Shown here in pieces: positions 15,641 to 24,448 of a stretch of 64,000 nucleotides of DNA (position 1 is the first letter of the stretch; every line of letters starts with the position of its first letter). Origin of the DNA: Myroides sp. WP-1 (GTDB lineage: Bacteria; Bacteroidota; Bacteroidia; Flavobacteriales; Flavobacteriaceae); NCBI RefSeq assembly GCF_014145635.1, contig NZ_JACHTC010000013.1, forward strand, positions 1-64,000, read 5' to 3'. The notes beneath the pieces are model-generated. The model saw nothing but the letters and a program-made list of their open reading frames with translations, was not told the origin of the DNA and searched no databases. The position numbers and the translations under genes were made by a program.

Positions 15641-15729
15641 AATTCAAAGAGTGAATCCCAAATATACTAAACCTTAGTGCTTTATTACATATTTTTATCC
15701 CAATTGCTGTAAATCCTGTTGTACTTTTT

Positions 15730-15744
15730 ACCAATCCTATTGGT
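15730..15744. promoter_or_regulatory. Palindrome ACCAATCCTATTGGT upstream of the Lrp gene
   Basis: A 6-bp perfect inverted repeat with 3-nt spacer, 8 bp upstream of the TACCTTTG element. Lrp/AsnC proteins commonly regulate their own promoters and bind such short palindromes, so this may be an autoregulatory operator. Confidence 0.45.
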
Positions 15745-15751
15745 TTTCGTA

Positions 15752-15759
15752 TACCTTTG
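15752..15759 (+). promoter_or_regulatory. TAnnTTTG promoter element of the Lrp gene
   Basis: TACCTTTG, 27 bp upstream of the ATG at 15787. No TTG at the expected -33 distance is present; the palindrome occupies the upstream part. Confidence 0.55.
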
Positions 15760-15786
15760 TATAACAATACTTAAAAACAGGAAAGC

Positions 15787-16257
15787 ATGCATAACTTGGA
15801 CGAAATCGATTTAAAGTTACTCAACTTACTATCAGAGAACTCGAATGTAACTACCAAAGAACTCGCACAACAGGTGAATTTATCATCTACTCCTGTTTTT
15901 GAACGCGTAAAGCGATTAGAACAAGAAGGTTTCATCAAAGGATATATTGCCTTAATTGATGCTGAAAAATTAAATCGCGGTTTTGTTGTATTCTGTAACA
16001 TCAAACTCAAACAACACGAACGCGTAATCAACAATAAATTTATCGAAGATATCTTAAACATTGAAGAGGTTGTAGAATGCTATAATATTTCTGGAGAATA
16101 CGACTTCTTACTTAAAGTATATGCCAATGATATGCGCCATTACCAAGATTTTGTCTTCAACAAATTAGCTATGGTTGATAGTATTGGAAGTACACATAGT
16201 TCATTCGTTATGCGCGAAATTAAAAATGAACACAACATAAAAATAAGTTTGCTATAG
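15787..16257 (+). CDS. Lrp/AsnC-family transcriptional regulator
   Basis: The 156-residue protein has the standard layout: an N-terminal HTH (LDEIDLKLLNLLSENSNVTT, VNLSSTPVFERVKRLEQEG) and a C-terminal RAM/AsnC ligand domain (residues ~65-150, with YNISGEYDFLLKVYANDM). It is a leucine-responsive-type regulator that senses amino acids. It stands alone, with no amino-acid gene next to it. A palindrome at its promoter suggests autoregulation. Confidence 0.92.
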   Translation: MHNLDEIDLKLLNLLSENSNVTTKELAQQVNLSSTPVFERVKRLEQEGFIKGYIALIDAEKLNRGFVVFCNIKLKQHERVINNKFIEDILNIEEVVECYNISGEYDFLLKVYANDMRHYQDFVFNKLAMVDSIGSTHSSFVMREIKNEHNIKISLL

Positions 16258-16483
16258 TTTCCTCTATAAACCAATAGAGTATTAACCTAATAGAAATAGA
16301 AAAAAATGCAGCCTTTTAGTAGATGCTGATCCAACTACTTCTTTTATTAACTTCTGACTAGAAACTAGCTATACCTATATTGACTTATTTAGCTATTGCC
16401 TATAGGGCAAAGGTGCTGCTAAGATACTTGGTATGTTCAATGTGTATTTTACAAATTTTATTCGTTTTCAGCACATTAATTCT

Positions 16484-16491
16484 TAGTTTTG
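16484..16491 (+). promoter_or_regulatory. TAnnTTTG promoter element
   Basis: TAGTTTTG, 16 bp before the ATG of the DUF3298 lipoprotein gene at 16508. The 226 bp between this and the Lrp gene hold no gene that I can support. Confidence 0.55.
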
Positions 16492-16507
16492 TAAGAAAAG
16501 TAAGTCT

Positions 16508-17263
16508 ATGAAAAACTATATTAATGTATTTATCCTAGTAATTATCGCAATTAGTTGTGGTACAAAGGACAAGTCAAAAGAAGTCTTGCAATTTGAACAA
16601 AGAGAATTTGTACAAACAACAGACAACTGTATTGAAGATGAATGCACGTCAATTCGACTGAGTATTCCCCTCATTACCAATAAAGAACATGAAATTGCAA
16701 CGAAGATCAACCAACGCATCTTGGGTACAATTGACGAAATTGTCGCGGTGGATGAGGTAACAGCAACGAGTAAATCTCCGGAGGAATTAACTAAAAATTA
16801 CATTGCTAATTACAATGCTTTTAAGACGAAATACCCCGACGAAACACTACCTTGGAAGGCTGAAGTAGAGGGAGATATCACATTCTATTCTTCTGAATTG
16901 CTTTCAGTTGCGCTCGAATACTATACTTTTGCTGGCGGAGCATATGGCTTTAAAAGTGAAGTAGCCTTAAACTTCAATCCCAAAACAGGTGAACTGTATA
17001 AGATGGAAGATTTAATTGGCAACTGGGAAGAGTTGCAAAAATTAATGGCTCTACAACTCAAAGATAAAATGGATATTTGGAAGAACAATAATCAATTGGA
17101 GTATCCAGAAAGTATTTTCTTTTATGAAGATACGGTCGGATTTTTGTACAATGCCGTTGATGATACAGCGCAATACAACGGTCCTACTAAAATTGATTTT
17201 CCAAAAGCGAGTATTCTCCCTTTCTTAAAAATAAACCTTGAACCTACAACAACAGAAGAATAA
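16508..17263 (+). CDS. DUF4163/DUF3298 lipoprotein (RsiV-like)
   Basis: The 251-residue product starts with a lipoprotein signal peptide (lipobox AISC at about residue 17). It has the DUF4163 part with SIRLSIPLITNKEHEIATKI, and the DUF3298 part with YTFAGGAYGFKSEVALNFNP, KTGELYKMEDL and the C-terminal WKNNNQLEYP. RsiV-like proteins bind lysozyme or other ligands in some bacteria, but most have no defined role. It has its own promoter and runs into the flippase gene 26 bp downstream, so the two may be co-transcribed. Confidence 0.85.
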   Translation: MKNYINVFILVIIAISCGTKDKSKEVLQFEQREFVQTTDNCIEDECTSIRLSIPLITNKEHEIATKINQRILGTIDEIVAVDEVTATSKSPEELTKNYIANYNAFKTKYPDETLPWKAEVEGDITFYSSELLSVALEYYTFAGGAYGFKSEVALNFNPKTGELYKMEDLIGNWEELQKLMALQLKDKMDIWKNNNQLEYPESIFFYEDTVGFLYNAVDDTAQYNGPTKIDFPKASILPFLKINLEPTTTEE

Positions 17264-17289
17264 CGCATTGACCTTTAACGCTCGACACT

Positions 17290-18747
17290 GTGAGTATCTA
17301 TAAAAAAATTTTTCAACAAACAGCAATCTATGGTTTAGCTGCTGTTTTCCCAAAAGTAATTGGTTTCTTTTTAGTTCCGTTTCACACGGATCTGATGAAA
17401 AATGATGCTTATGGAGAGTATAGCGTAATTTTTTCCATTATGATGTTATTAAACGTCATTTTATCCTTCGGAATGGAAACAGCGTTCTTTCGTTTTTACA
17501 ACGCTCGCGAAAACAAACAAGAGGTAATCACTAACAGCATGTTGTTTTTAACTGGAACAACACTTGTCTTTGGTGTTCTTGGTTTTGCTTTTGTTGATTT
17601 TTGGTCTACGGTACTACACATTCCAACCAATATTCTTTACTATGTATTGTGGATCTTGATTTTGGATGCTTTGGTTATTGTGCCTTTTGCAAAATTGAGA
17701 GCCGATCAACGCCCGATGTATTACAGTGCAATTCGAATCACAAATGTTTGTATTTATTCGGTACTCAATGTTTTATTCTTATACTTCTTGCCTTTATGGA
17801 CAAAGCAAGCACCTTCTTCTTTCATTGCCTCTATCTATAGAGACAATTTTCAGGTAGAATATATTTTCATTGCTAACTTAATTGCAAGTGCGGCTACATT
17901 TCTGGTTTTTACCAAGAACTATGTCCAGCTAAATTTCAAGATCAACAAGGAGCTTTTACAGCACATGCTGCGTTACAGTTTTCCTGTAATGATTGCGGGA
18001 CTGGCTTTTGCCATTAACGAAAGCTTTGATAAAATCTTACTACAACGTTTATTGCCTGCGGACATTGCTTCGGCCGAAGTTGGAAAATATGCAGCTTGTT
18101 ATAAACTAGGTCTCTTCATGGTGTTGTTTAGACAAGCCTATACCTTGGGGATTGAACCTTTCTTTTTTAATTATGCCAAAAATGACGACGCCACGACCAA
18201 ATATGCAACCGTAACCAAATACTTCATCTTAATGGGAAGTATGATTATGTTGGGTGTTGTTGTATTTGCTGATATTTTAAAGGTTTTATTTATCCGAAAT
18301 GAAAGCTATTGGGATGCGATGATTGTCGTTCCCTTAATCATTTTAGCGAATTTATGTATGGGTATTTACACCAATTTATCCGTTTGGTATAAACTGCGAG
18401 ACAAAACGAGTATGGGCGCTTATATCTCTATTTTTGGAGCTGTATTAACCCTAATCTTCAACTATGCGTTAATTCCAATTTGGGGGTATATGGGATCAGC
18501 AATAGCAACGTTACTCGCTTATGCTTCGATGATGTTGGTATCTTATGTATTAGGACAAAGATATTATCCTATTCCGTATGACAAAAAAGCCATTGGTATA
18601 TACTTAGGATTATCCATTCTCTTATCCTATGTCTATTTTTATCACTTCAGAGAAAACTATCTCGTTGGTTTTGCTGCGCTTCTCCTATTTGGAGTCGTTG
18701 TTTACAGCCAAGAAAAAAAAACATTCAAACGAATGCTTAGAAAATAA
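17290..18747 (+). CDS. Polysaccharide flippase (Wzx/MATE-like)
   Basis: The 485-residue integral membrane protein begins with GTG (the N-terminus MSIYKKIFQQTAIYGLAAVFPKV fits the family). It has about 12-14 membrane helices. Oligosaccharide flippases of the MOP superfamily carry lipid-linked glycans across the inner membrane. The arrangement of the first helices (IGFFLVPFHTDLM, AYGEYSVIF) is diagnostic. There is no polysaccharide gene cluster next to it, so the glycan is unknown. It follows the DUF3298 lipoprotein gene and ends at a bidirectional terminator. Confidence 0.88.
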   Translation: MSIYKKIFQQTAIYGLAAVFPKVIGFFLVPFHTDLMKNDAYGEYSVIFSIMMLLNVILSFGMETAFFRFYNARENKQEVITNSMLFLTGTTLVFGVLGFAFVDFWSTVLHIPTNILYYVLWILILDALVIVPFAKLRADQRPMYYSAIRITNVCIYSVLNVLFLYFLPLWTKQAPSSFIASIYRDNFQVEYIFIANLIASAATFLVFTKNYVQLNFKINKELLQHMLRYSFPVMIAGLAFAINESFDKILLQRLLPADIASAEVGKYAACYKLGLFMVLFRQAYTLGIEPFFFNYAKNDDATTKYATVTKYFILMGSMIMLGVVVFADILKVLFIRNESYWDAMIVVPLIILANLCMGIYTNLSVWYKLRDKTSMGAYISIFGAVLTLIFNYALIPIWGYMGSAIATLLAYASMMLVSYVLGQRYYPIPYDKKAIGIYLGLSILLSYVYFYHFRENYLVGFAALLLFGVVVYSQEKKTFKRMLRK

Positions 18748-18774
18748 AAAAGCCCTGCTCAATGCAGGGCTTTT
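18748..18774. terminator. Bidirectional terminator
   Basis: AAAAGCCCTGC (18748-18758) and GCAGGGCTTTT (18764-18774). It lies between the flippase gene and the converging DUF4139 gene. Confidence 0.9.
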
Positions 18775-18783
18775 CGTTTATAC

Positions 18784-20451
18784 TTAATAGTGAATATTCT
18801 CTATATTTTTGTCTTTGCTGTACTTCAAGGTATAACTTACGCGTATCTTTTTCACTTCGTTCGGCTGCAAAGAGACATTCCAAGTAATTAACCCTTTCTC
18901 TGCTTCTGTTGTTCCTTTAGAAACTTCGTTTAGTATAACCTCAATCGAATTATCTGTACTCACAGGATATTGATCTTCGACTTGTACTGCTACCGTTTCT
19001 TTTTTGTTGTTTTTGATGCTAATTTCGTACGTAAACGTCTGTTCTTTTTTAGACGATAGCGTTTTCGTTCCCGATTTATCCGCAATTAAGGTACGGCTGA
19101 TTGAAATATTAGGATCTTTACCTATGTTCAAACGCAATTTTTCTTCTGTATTTTCTGTTGACAAATACGTTTGACCGATGTTCATTCCATCGTAAATCAC
19201 ATTAGCTTGCCCAGATAATAAATTGTGTTTACCATAATCCTTAATTTCTGCTACTAAATACGCATTAGCATCTAATTTTGGAGCAGAATAAAACTTATAA
19301 TCTCCATTGATATCAAAGGTATTCAGATCTACACTATGGCGTTTTCCATTGCTCAAAATCGAATACGGAATGGCAATATCAAAAGTTACATTTAATTCAC
19401 TTTGATTCACCGTAGTATATTCAGCTAGGGTTTGTCTGTCTTCGTATGAAACCTCTTCAAAGGCAACCATATCATATGCATTAGATTCTACTGCCAAATC
19501 TTTTTCTGCAATTCGAGCAACAGCTCCTGTCATTTTACGTCTTGAATTTGTACTATATCCCGTATTGACAATCACTTCTTGAGGCGCTTCATACTGAACA
19601 AACCACGTATTCCAAGTAGGAAGGCTGTAGTTTTGGTTTAATTTACCTGAAGTTAAGCTCAAGCGCACATTGCGCCAATCAATTCCAGAGGTTTGAACCA
19701 CCTGTGCTTTGTACATCATTTTAATTGGTGCGTTTATTTTATCAATGCGCAAATCATAAGAGGGTATCCATTGTGCGCGATTGGTTGCATAGTTGATTCG
19801 AAAAGGAATATTCCCTTCTTTAGCACTCATCACTTGTACTATCAACTTGCCTCGACTGCTTCGTTCTGACTTATCTCCACCTAATGTTAGTTGCCCCTTT
19901 AACGCATTCCATTTAGCTTCAATCACTTCTTTTTCTTTCTTTTTTAGATACATGGCATTTTGTACTTCCTGGCGTTTTTTTCCATAATACTCCACCCATT
20001 TGGTTACATCTGTAAAGCCAAAAGTCTGAAAGGTCTGACTAGTACTCGTGCGATCCAACAGATTAATCGTTTGTGTATCGGCATTAATCGCGTTGGTAAT
20101 TTTTTCCAACTTCAACTCTGCTACAGCAATACTATCGCGCAAGGGTTTCATCAAGGGAGAGTTATTCACATTGTCGTACTCTTCAATATACGCATTAGAA
20201 AACTGCACCGACATTACGGTTACGTCATTAATGGAGCCGACTTTAATCGTATTTTCCATCAATTGATCTGAAACATTCGTAATTACAACTTCTGACAATC
20301 CTTTCGGCAAGGTCACTTGTGTATTCTGAGTCAATTCGGCTCCATCGTAATACACCCGTGCACTTTCTAAATTCGCTTTTGTATAGACCGGTTTTTGTGC
20401 CCACACAGCTACAGCACTCAAGGCCATAGCTAAAACAATTCCTTTTTTCAT
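18784..20451 (-). CDS. DUF4139 (mucoidy-inhibitor MuiA-like) exported protein
   Basis: The 555-residue protein begins with a signal peptide (GIVLAMALSAVAVWAQ). The N-terminal domain (DUF4140-like, residues 20-130) includes TLPKGLSEVVITNVSDQL. A coiled-coil helix (~130-200) follows, then the DUF4139 beta-rich part (ATNRAQWIPSYDLRID, SGIDWRNVRLSLTSGK). It ends in a conserved immunoglobulin-like tail. Members are widespread in Bacteroidota, probably in the envelope; the role is unknown. It is 19 bp after radA, and may be in its transcript. Confidence 0.88.
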   Translation of the reverse strand: MKKGIVLAMALSAVAVWAQKPVYTKANLESARVYYDGAELTQNTQVTLPKGLSEVVITNVSDQLMENTIKVGSINDVTVMSVQFSNAYIEEYDNVNNSPLMKPLRDSIAVAELKLEKITNAINADTQTINLLDRTSTSQTFQTFGFTDVTKWVEYYGKKRQEVQNAMYLKKKEKEVIEAKWNALKGQLTLGGDKSERSSRGKLIVQVMSAKEGNIPFRINYATNRAQWIPSYDLRIDKINAPIKMMYKAQVVQTSGIDWRNVRLSLTSGKLNQNYSLPTWNTWFVQYEAPQEVIVNTGYSTNSRRKMTGAVARIAEKDLAVESNAYDMVAFEEVSYEDRQTLAEYTTVNQSELNVTFDIAIPYSILSNGKRHSVDLNTFDINGDYKFYSAPKLDANAYLVAEIKDYGKHNLLSGQANVIYDGMNIGQTYLSTENTEEKLRLNIGKDPNISISRTLIADKSGTKTLSSKKEQTFTYEISIKNNKKETVAVQVEDQYPVSTDNSIEVILNEVSKGTTEAEKGLITWNVSLQPNEVKKIRVSYTLKYSKDKNIENIHY

Positions 20452-20470
20452 GCTACTTTTTTTTCAATTT

Positions 20471-21841
20471 TTATCCAAAGAGATGTTCTACTACATCTTC
20501 TATTTTTGTAACTAGAATGACTTTAATTCCCATTCCTGTATATGATATTTTATTGTATTTGGAAACGAGAATTTCTGAAAAGCCCAACTTCTCTGCTTCT
20601 TGTATGCGTTGATCTACGCGATTAATGGGTCTAATTTCTCCAGAGAGACCTACTTCACCAGCAAAAGTTACTCCTTTTTGGATGGAGATATCTTGATCTG
20701 AAGAAAGAATGGCAGCCACTACTCCCAAATCAATGGCAGGATCATCAACGGTAATTCCGCCCGTAATATTTAAGAAGACGTCTTTTTGTCCTAATCGAAA
20801 ACCGGCTCTCTTCTCCAATACGGCCAACAACATATTCAATCGCTTCAAATTATAACCGGTAGCACTACGCTGCGGTGTTCCATAGACAGCAGTGCTAACT
20901 AAGGATTGCACTTCTACCATTAACGGACGCATTCCCTCTAAAGTTGCGGCAATAGCCGTTCCTGACAATTCTTCATCTTTATGGGAAATCAAAATCTCAG
21001 ATGGATTGGAAACTTCGCGCAACCCACTGCCTTGCATCTCGTAAATCCCCAATTCTGCGGTAGATCCAAAGCGGTTTTTATTGGCGCGTAGAATACGATA
21101 TACGTGATTGCGATCGCCTTCAAATTGCAAAACTGTATCTACCATATGCTCTAACATTTTCGGACCAGCGATGCTTCCATCCTTCGTGATGTGTCCGATA
21201 ATTAATACGGGGGTTCCCGTTTCTTTGGCAAATTTCGTCAGCTCTGCCGTACACTCTTTAATCTGTGAAACCGTACCGGCAGAAGATTCGATGTAATCGG
21301 TATGGAGGGTTTGAATGGAATCAATAATCAACACATCAGGTTGAATTTCTTCAATCTGACGAAAAATATTTTGGGTATTGGTTTCCGTTAAGATATAACA
21401 ATTTTCATTGTTGGGATTGATGCGTTCTGCACGCATTTTGATTTGCTTCTGACTTTCTTCTCCAGAAACATATAAAACTTTAAAAGGTAAACGCAACGAT
21501 ATTTGCAACAACAAGGTACTCTTTCCTATTCCGGGTTCTCCTCCTAGTAAAACCATAGAGCCTGGAACTAATCCCCCTCCTAACACGCGGTTCAACTCTC
21601 CATCCAAAGTATTCATTCGGATTTCTTCCGCACTGTCGATTTCTTTTACTTTTAGCGGTTTTGCTACGCGCTTGGAAGTTGAAGCACTCGAACTAACAGC
21701 CTTCCATGCCGTTTTTTCTTCTTTCTGAATCACTTCTTCTACCAAGGTATTCCACTCCTTACACGTCGGACATTGTCCCATCCATTTGGGAGTTTGAGAT
21801 CCACAACTTTGACAGAAAAAAGCTGTTTTTACTTTTGCCAT
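20471..21841 (-). CDS. radA: DNA repair protein RadA/Sms
   Basis: The 456-residue protein has the full RadA layout: a four-cysteine zinc finger (CQSCG at residues ~10-14 and CPTCKEW at ~24), a RecA-like ATPase with Walker A GGEPGIGKSTLL and the RadA-specific KNRFG motif (RANKNRFGSTAELG), and a C-terminal Lon-like domain. RadA drives branch migration of recombination intermediates. The minus-strand promoter TAAATTTG is at 21870-21877. The length and motifs are those of a complete protein. Confidence 0.98.
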   Translation of the reverse strand: MAKVKTAFFCQSCGSQTPKWMGQCPTCKEWNTLVEEVIQKEEKTAWKAVSSSASTSKRVAKPLKVKEIDSAEEIRMNTLDGELNRVLGGGLVPGSMVLLGGEPGIGKSTLLLQISLRLPFKVLYVSGEESQKQIKMRAERINPNNENCYILTETNTQNIFRQIEEIQPDVLIIDSIQTLHTDYIESSAGTVSQIKECTAELTKFAKETGTPVLIIGHITKDGSIAGPKMLEHMVDTVLQFEGDRNHVYRILRANKNRFGSTAELGIYEMQGSGLREVSNPSEILISHKDEELSGTAIAATLEGMRPLMVEVQSLVSTAVYGTPQRSATGYNLKRLNMLLAVLEKRAGFRLGQKDVFLNITGGITVDDPAIDLGVVAAILSSDQDISIQKGVTFAGEVGLSGEIRPINRVDQRIQEAEKLGFSEILVSKYNKISYTGMGIKVILVTKIEDVVEHLFG

Positions 21842-21869
21842 GCTTGCCTATACTTTTAGTTCTAAACTT

Positions 21870-21877
21870 CAAATTTA
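21870..21877 (-). promoter_or_regulatory. TAnnTTTG promoter element of radA
   Basis: TAAATTTG on the minus strand, 28 bp upstream of the radA ATG. Confidence 0.5.
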
Positions 21878-21930
21878 CAACTAAAAGCTTACATATAGAC
21901 GTCCTGTTTTTAGGTATATCCTTGTTTTAG

Positions 21931-22503
21931 TTAAACTGATAAGTCTAGAATACACTGCTCCCTAATGGACCATAATTCCTTAAGACTATAAGGAATTTGA
22001 TGAGTTTCTACTAACCAATTCTCAATAAACAATTGGTGTTTCCCAACTTTAACTTCTGTTATTTCATCCGGTTGAATTTCACACTCCTCCAACAAATCAT
22101 CTTGAAAATCAGCTGCTGATGAATTTACCCTCGTAAAATCTAAGCGTTCTCCCTTATAACTTAAATACATATGAGCTTCAGGAATATAAGACAATTTATA
22201 TTGAGTTAATGTTGAAGCAATTAAAGGGGTATTTATACTATTCATTTTAAATATTCCCATAATTAACTTAAGTTGGTCAAAATTTTGTTCAATAGCCAGC
22301 TGTTTTAGCACAGCATGCTTTGTACTACAAGTGCCTTTACCCTCATCAAAAACAGAAAGCAAGTCGTTTTTATTTGTATTTCTACCATAAGGAAGATGCT
22401 GAATAAAAGCTGCTGCTTCAAAAAATGTAAAAATAGCTCTTGCTAAAAACGCTTGTGAAATAGCACCTTGAGGTTGTATTTCAAAATCAAAAACTTCTTT
22501 CAT
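21931..22503 (-). CDS. Transglutaminase-like protein, putative cysteine-protease fold
   Basis: The 190-residue protein has no signal peptide. Three segments are arranged like the transglutaminase-like Cys-His-Asp triad: GKGTCSTKHAVLKQLA (Cys, helix start), PEAHMYL (His) and GERLDFTRV (Asp). The rest is helical. This is an intracellular protein of that fold, with no known substrate. It is between radA and the LytTR regulator and runs in the same direction as both. The identification is from pattern only. Confidence 0.6.
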   Translation of the reverse strand: MKEVFDFEIQPQGAISQAFLARAIFTFFEAAAFIQHLPYGRNTNKNDLLSVFDEGKGTCSTKHAVLKQLAIEQNFDQLKLIMGIFKMNSINTPLIASTLTQYKLSYIPEAHMYLSYKGERLDFTRVNSSAADFQDDLLEECEIQPDEITEVKVGKHQLFIENWLVETHQIPYSLKELWSIREQCILDLSV

Positions 22504-22514
22504 ATTCTTTATAC

Positions 22515-23231
22515 TTATTGATGATTTTTAATCCAACCTTGAAATTGCTCTACATAGGTTTTGCCAACGGGAATAATTTGCTTGCCAATAAATAATCGAT
22601 TGCGTTCAACAGTGTCAATTTGATCTAAGCGAACTGCATATGACTTGTGCACTCGCATAAAATCAGCGGCGGGTAATTTCTTTTCTATTTCAGCAAATGT
22701 ATCAAGTATAATAAGGCGTTCATTCTTTAAATGTAAACACAAATAATCTTTTAATCCTTCGATAAACTGCAATTCTTTCAAGAATATTTTAATCAACTTC
22801 CCATCCGTTTTGACAAATAAAAAGTCTGATTCTCCACTTTCTTTTTGATCAAAAGTCACTGGAGATTGAGGTTGAAATTGTGTTTTAGCTTTTTGAACAC
22901 TCTTGTAAAAACGATCAAACGATATCGGCTTTAATAAATAATCCAACACTTGATATTCATAACCTTTGAGTGCATATTCACTATAAGCAGATGTAATGAT
23001 ATACTTGGTTCTATCTCCTAGAATATCCATAATTTGCAAACCTGTAAGTTGGGGCATTTGAATATCGATAAACAACAAATCAATTGCTTCTACTGTCAGT
23101 ATTTGCAAGGCTTCAACAGCAGAAGTAGAAGCTCCAACCAATTCCAATTGCGGAATGTTCTTGGTATATTCCGTCAATAGGGAAATAGCCATAGGTTCAT
23201 CATCTAAAATAAAACAGCGGATGGGATTCAT
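22515..23231 (-). CDS. LytTR-family response regulator
   Basis: The 238-residue protein has a receiver domain (residues 1-120; phosphoacceptor Asp in LLFIDIQMP, conserved Lys in LLKPIS) and a C-terminal LytTR DNA-binding domain (~135-235, with FLFVKTDGKLIKI, FIEGLKDYLCLHL, FMRVHKSYAV and the VGKTY end). It overlaps the kinase gene by 4 bp (ATGA). LytTR proteins bind paired 9-bp repeats with about 12-bp spacing. Repeats of this geometry lie at 24336-24392, before the divergent outer-membrane gene. Confidence 0.95.
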   Translation of the reverse strand: MNPIRCFILDDEPMAISLLTEYTKNIPQLELVGASTSAVEALQILTVEAIDLLFIDIQMPQLTGLQIMDILGDRTKYIITSAYSEYALKGYEYQVLDYLLKPISFDRFYKSVQKAKTQFQPQSPVTFDQKESGESDFLFVKTDGKLIKIFLKELQFIEGLKDYLCLHLKNERLIILDTFAEIEKKLPAADFMRVHKSYAVRLDQIDTVERNRLFIGKQIIPVGKTYVEQFQGWIKNHQ

Positions 23232-24274
23232 AGTTCAATCGTTAGTTTACAAAAATAAGTAGATTCTGTTTGTTGAATAGTTATTTGATGACGATTGGGG
23301 AAATACAACGCTAATCGCTTTTCTATGTTGGCGACCCCGATACCTTTTTGTTGGTCTTTTTGGTAGGTATTCACCGCATTTGTAGACTCAAAAACTAATG
23401 TATTTTTCTTTTGTACAATAGACAGTATATAAGGTTGATTAACGTCTGTGACTTTGCCATGCTTGAAGGCATTTTCAACAAAGGGCAACAGTAAGAGCGG
23501 TGGAATTTGAGTCAAAGGTTGTTCTACATCCTTGTTGAACACGATATGTTTTTGCCCTTCAATACGCATACACTCCAATTCAATATAACTCTCAATGTAC
23601 GCAATTTCTGCTGATAAAGCAACTGTTTTCTCCTGGCTATCATAGGTCACATAACGCATCAACTGACTCAATTTCTCAATAGCAGGAAGAGCTAAATCCG
23701 ATTTCTGATAGACCAAATAATAGATATTGTTCATGGTATTAAAGATAAAATGCGGATTAACTTGTGACTTCAAAAAGTTTATCTCCGCTTCTGTCTTCAA
23801 GGCTATGACTTCTGTTTTTTCCTTTTGTGATTGAACAAAATGTACAATAAACCAAATGGTTATAGAGGGAATTATGCTCAAACTAGCAAAATACAAATTG
23901 TCAAAAATGTAAAACGAGGTAGGCAAAATGGGATTATAATTAGTAAAGCCATACAACACATTCAACAAATACTCCTCTACGAAGTAACGCAATCCTATAA
24001 AAATAGCAAAAATCAAGAGTACCCCGAAGAGAATTCGACCGAACTTTTTTGAGCCAATAAACGTAGGAATGACATAAAAGTAATTGAGGTAAAACACAAC
24101 CATACTTAGTCCTGCAAACACAAAGGTATAGAAGCGGAACACCTTTTTTTCTGCTGCTTCTCCCCAAAACGTCAATTCAAATTGTAAATTATCGTAATTA
24201 AAATACATGGAACTGCGGATGATGAAGACCACCCAAAAAAGGATGTGAATAATAATAATTTGCTTCTTTGTCAT
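23228..24274 (-). CDS. LytS-type sensor histidine kinase
   Basis: The 348-residue kinase has four N-terminal membrane helices (residues ~5-140). The family-specific phospho-acceptor block is QVNPHFIFNTMNNIYYLVYQ, and the ATP-binding part has LLLLPFVENAFKHG and a GIGVANIEKRLALYF G-box. It is of the His_kinase (PF06580) family that pairs with LytTR regulators. There is no separate sensor domain, so the signal is probably perceived in or by the membrane. It shares a 174-bp divergent region with the receptor gene at 24449. Confidence 0.95.
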   Translation of the reverse strand: MTKKQIIIIHILFWVVFIIRSSMYFNYDNLQFELTFWGEAAEKKVFRFYTFVFAGLSMVVFYLNYFYVIPTFIGSKKFGRILFGVLLIFAIFIGLRYFVEEYLLNVLYGFTNYNPILPTSFYIFDNLYFASLSIIPSITIWFIVHFVQSQKEKTEVIALKTEAEINFLKSQVNPHFIFNTMNNIYYLVYQKSDLALPAIEKLSQLMRYVTYDSQEKTVALSAEIAYIESYIELECMRIEGQKHIVFNKDVEQPLTQIPPLLLLPFVENAFKHGKVTDVNQPYILSIVQKKNTLVFESTNAVNTYQKDQQKGIGVANIEKRLALYFPNRHQITIQQTESTYFCKLTIEL

Positions 24275-24335
24275 GATGATAGGATAAAATCTACCCTAAA
24301 GGTAGGAGTAAAAGCAATAGATAGAACTAAAATTC

Positions 24336-24392
24336 GACCAACGAATCAAAAACATCGATCAACTGTTGGTCGGAAAAAAAAAGTCGTTGGTC
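24336..24392. promoter_or_regulatory. Repeated TCGTTGGTC-type sites, probable LytTR operator
   Basis: TCGTTGGTC occurs on the + strand at 24384-24392 and inverted at 24336-24344, with CTGTTGGTC at 24363-24371. The two direct copies are exactly 21 bp apart (two helical turns), the spacing expected for LytTR binding. The core CGTTGGT resembles the LytTR half-site pattern [TA][AC][CA]GTTN[AG][TG]. The sites lie between the kinase gene and the receptor gene. Confidence 0.55.
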
Positions 24393-24448
24393 TAAAATAA
24401 AAATAGAACTATCGGCCTTTCACCATCTTTGTTTCAAACAAAACCAAC

